Of a DNA stretch of 7,458 nucleotides, positions 6,010 through 7,458 are shown in pieces (the first letter of the stretch is position 1; each line of letters begins with the position of its first letter). This stretch comes from Burkholderiales bacterium (GTDB lineage: Bacteria > Pseudomonadota > Gammaproteobacteria > Burkholderiales > Ga0077523): NCBI GenBank assembly GCA_025459035.1, contig JALORJ010000117.1, forward strand, positions 1 through 7,458, in the 5' to 3' direction. The notes below the pieces were generated by a model. The model saw only the letters and a program-made list of their open reading frames with translations, did no database searches and was not told the DNA's origin. The translations under genes and the position numbers were made by a program.

Positions 6010-7305
6010 TCAGGCCGCCAGCAGCGCCTCGAACACCGCCTCCGGCAGCAACGCGCCGCCGGTGGTCCAGATCACGTGCACGGCGCCCGGCGCCACCCAT
6101 GCCGGAATTGGGGCGCGATCGCTCGTGCGCTGGCCGGCCACGGCCTGCGCGCAAGCGGCGAACCCGGCCGCCGCCGCCGGCTCCAGCCGCAGGCCGGCCT
6201 CGTGCCACAGCCGCCGTACCCACGCGAGCAGCGACGCATCGTCGACCGTCACCACCGCGTCGACCAGGCCGGCGCAGGTCTGCGCGACGAAGCGCGAGGC
6301 CTCGGCGACCGCGAGCCCGTCGGCCACGGTGACGTTGTCGAGGCCGACGTCGCGCACCGACACCGGCGTGGCGGCGCCGACGGCGAGCTGCAGCAGCATG
6401 CACGGCGAGCGCACCGGCTCGACCCACACGCAGCGCACCGCGTCGCCGTAGCGCAGCGCGAGTCCGAGCGTGACGCCGCCCGGCGCGCCACCGACGCCGC
6501 ATGGCAGCCACACGACCAGGGGCGCCGCGGGCGTCGGATGCACACCGGCGGCGTCGAGCTGTGCCGCGATCGCGTCGGCCGCGGTGGCGTAGCCGACGAA
6601 CAGTTCGCGCGAGGTCTCGTCGTCGACGAAGTGCGCCCCGGGGGTCGCGGCGGCACGCGCACGCGCGGCTGCGACCGCCATCGTGTAGTCGCCGACGTGC
6701 TCGACGACGCGCACGCCGAGCGCGCGCAGGCGGTCCTTCTTCCACGCCTTGGCGTCGCGCGACAGGTGCACCTCGGCCTCGAAGCCAAGCGCACGCGCGA
6801 CCAGCCCGACGCTGAAGCCGAGGTTGCCGGTGCTGCCGACCAGCACGGCGTGCCGCGCGAAGCGCGCGCGCCACGCGGGGGACGCAAGCTGCGTGACGTC
6901 GGCGTCGCGCCCGAAGCCGGCCGCGGTCGCGACATCGAGCGCGAAGCCCAGCACCTCGAACACGCCACCGCGCGCCTTGATGCAGCCGGTGACCGGCAGC
7001 GCGTGATCCGTCTTGACCCACACGCGCTGCGCACCGCCGACCAGCGTGGCTGCGAGCGGCGGGTCGAGCGCGACCAGCGCCGAGTCGATACGACCGTCGC
7101 TGGCCGCGAGCTCGGGAAACAGCGTGGCGAGCAGCGGCGCACAGCGCGCCCACAGCGCGTGCCCGCGCGCGACGTCGGCCGCGCCGATCGGAGACGCCGC
7201 CAGCGCGTCGGCGCTCGCGACGCGCGCCGGGTTGTGCCACACCACCGGCCGGCCGATGCCGACCTCGGCCGGCACGCGGGCGCGATCGGCCGCGGCAAGC
7301 GTCAC
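6010..7305 (-). CDS. dsdA: D-serine ammonia-lyase (D-serine dehydratase)
   Basis: This fold-type II PLP enzyme converts D-serine to pyruvate and ammonia (EC 4.3.1.18), detoxifying D-serine and letting it serve as carbon and nitrogen source. Resemblance to E. coli DsdA is clear along the whole length: VVWHNP near the N-terminus, LPVTGCIKARGG with the PLP-binding Lys110, GSTGNLG (157-163) gripping the cofactor phosphate, DAKAWKKDRLRALGV, FVDDETSRELFVGY, WLPCGVGGAPGG (266-277), EPVRSPCMLL and the closing HVIWTTGGALLPE. With the chosen GTG at 7305 the protein has 431 residues, against 442 in E. coli. That start forms a GTGA overlap with the upstream gene's TGA, implying coupling; no Shine-Dalgarno is seen. 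A GTG at 7341 would add 12 residues lying inside the upstream gene and is less likely. No dsdC-type regulator or transporter is in the window. Confidence 0.93.
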   Translation of the reverse strand: MTLAAADRARVPAEVGIGRPVVWHNPARVASADALAASPIGAADVARGHALWARCAPLLATLFPELAASDGRIDSALVALDPPLAATLVGGAQRVWVKTDHALPVTGCIKARGGVFEVLGFALDVATAAGFGRDADVTQLASPAWRARFARHAVLVGSTGNLGFSVGLVARALGFEAEVHLSRDAKAWKKDRLRALGVRVVEHVGDYTMAVAAARARAAATPGAHFVDDETSRELFVGYATAADAIAAQLDAAGVHPTPAAPLVVWLPCGVGGAPGGVTLGLALRYGDAVRCVWVEPVRSPCMLLQLAVGAATPVSVRDVGLDNVTVADGLAVAEASRFVAQTCAGLVDAVVTVDDASLLAWVRRLWHEAGLRLEPAAAAGFAACAQAVAGQRTSDRAPIPAWVAPGAVHVIWTTGGALLPEAVFEALLAA

Positions 7306-7457
7306 GGCTGCAACGCCGCGGCGGCGTTCTGCTGCGCCCACATCGCCGCGTACGCGGGATCGGGCGCGCTCACGTGCCAGGCACGCGCCGACAGCTTGTC
7401 GAGCCAGCGCTGCGCGGCGGCATCGGCGGTCTGCCAGCAGTGCGCGACGAACGCCTG
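7302..7457 (-). CDS. C-terminal end of an unrecognised protein (5' partial, cut by right edge)
   Basis: A minus-strand frame enters from the right edge and runs 51 codons to a TGA at 7304-7302. It encodes an alanine- and tryptophan-containing tail (AHCWQTADAAAQRWLDKL, then APDPAYAAMWAQQNAAAALQ). Codon positions show the high GC3 of the real genes here. Its TGA overlaps the likely GTG start of dsdA by GTGA, the same arrangement seen at 4128-4131. I do not recognise the family from this tail. It is probably co-transcribed with dsdA. Confidence 0.62.
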   Translation of the reverse strand, partial: QAFVAHCWQTADAAAQRWLDKLSARAWHVSAPDPAYAAMWAQQNAAAALQP

Positions 7458-7458
7458 C

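Noticed and set aside
5816..7240. A 474-codon minus-strand frame overlapping dsdA and the gap downstream of it.
   Set aside because: It is an Arg/Ala/Gly-rich shadow of dsdA. The tail past 6010 reads more like protein but has low GC3 and no start of its own.

Overview
The window is a GC-rich, densely packed bacterial chromosome segment. Strong GC bias at third codon positions, GTG starts, short start/stop overlaps and the gene content suggest a proteobacterium. Burkholderiales-type Betaproteobacteria is my best guess, but no phylogenetic marker is present. No RNA genes, insertion sequences, CRISPR arrays or integration sites are visible.

Left part, plus strand (about 1-4721): four genes in one direction, probably one operon. 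The first enters from the left edge. It is a LivM-type permease of the branched-chain amino acid/urea/amide ABC importer family, and its reading frame continues without a stop into a domain that looks like the small subunit of N,N-dimethylformamidase (DMFase). Three bases after its stop comes the complete DMFase large subunit, in which every iron-ligand and active-site residue I can recall from the Paracoccus enzyme can be placed. A 62-bp gap, the largest in this run, then precedes a secreted DUF4440/SnoaL-like protein. A flavin reductase family protein follows, overlapping it by GTGA.

Middle, minus strand (4776-5798): a small DUF4149/TMEM205-like membrane protein and a single-domain rhodanese. 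The membrane protein gene converges on the flavin reductase gene across a 54-bp gap that contains an inverted repeat.

Right part, minus strand (6010-7458): D-serine ammonia-lyase (dsdA), whose likely GTG start overlaps the stop of a further, partial minus-strand gene running off the right edge.

The most interesting point is the physical link between importer and hydrolase. The DMFase small subunit is encoded in frame at the cytoplasmic C-terminus of the permease, and a good internal ribosome binding site with a GTG lies exactly at the junction. The locus could make a membrane-tethered amidohydrolase, a free small subunit, or both. This suggests capture and cytoplasmic hydrolysis of a small N-substituted formamide or amide. 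The true substrate cannot be read from the sequence.
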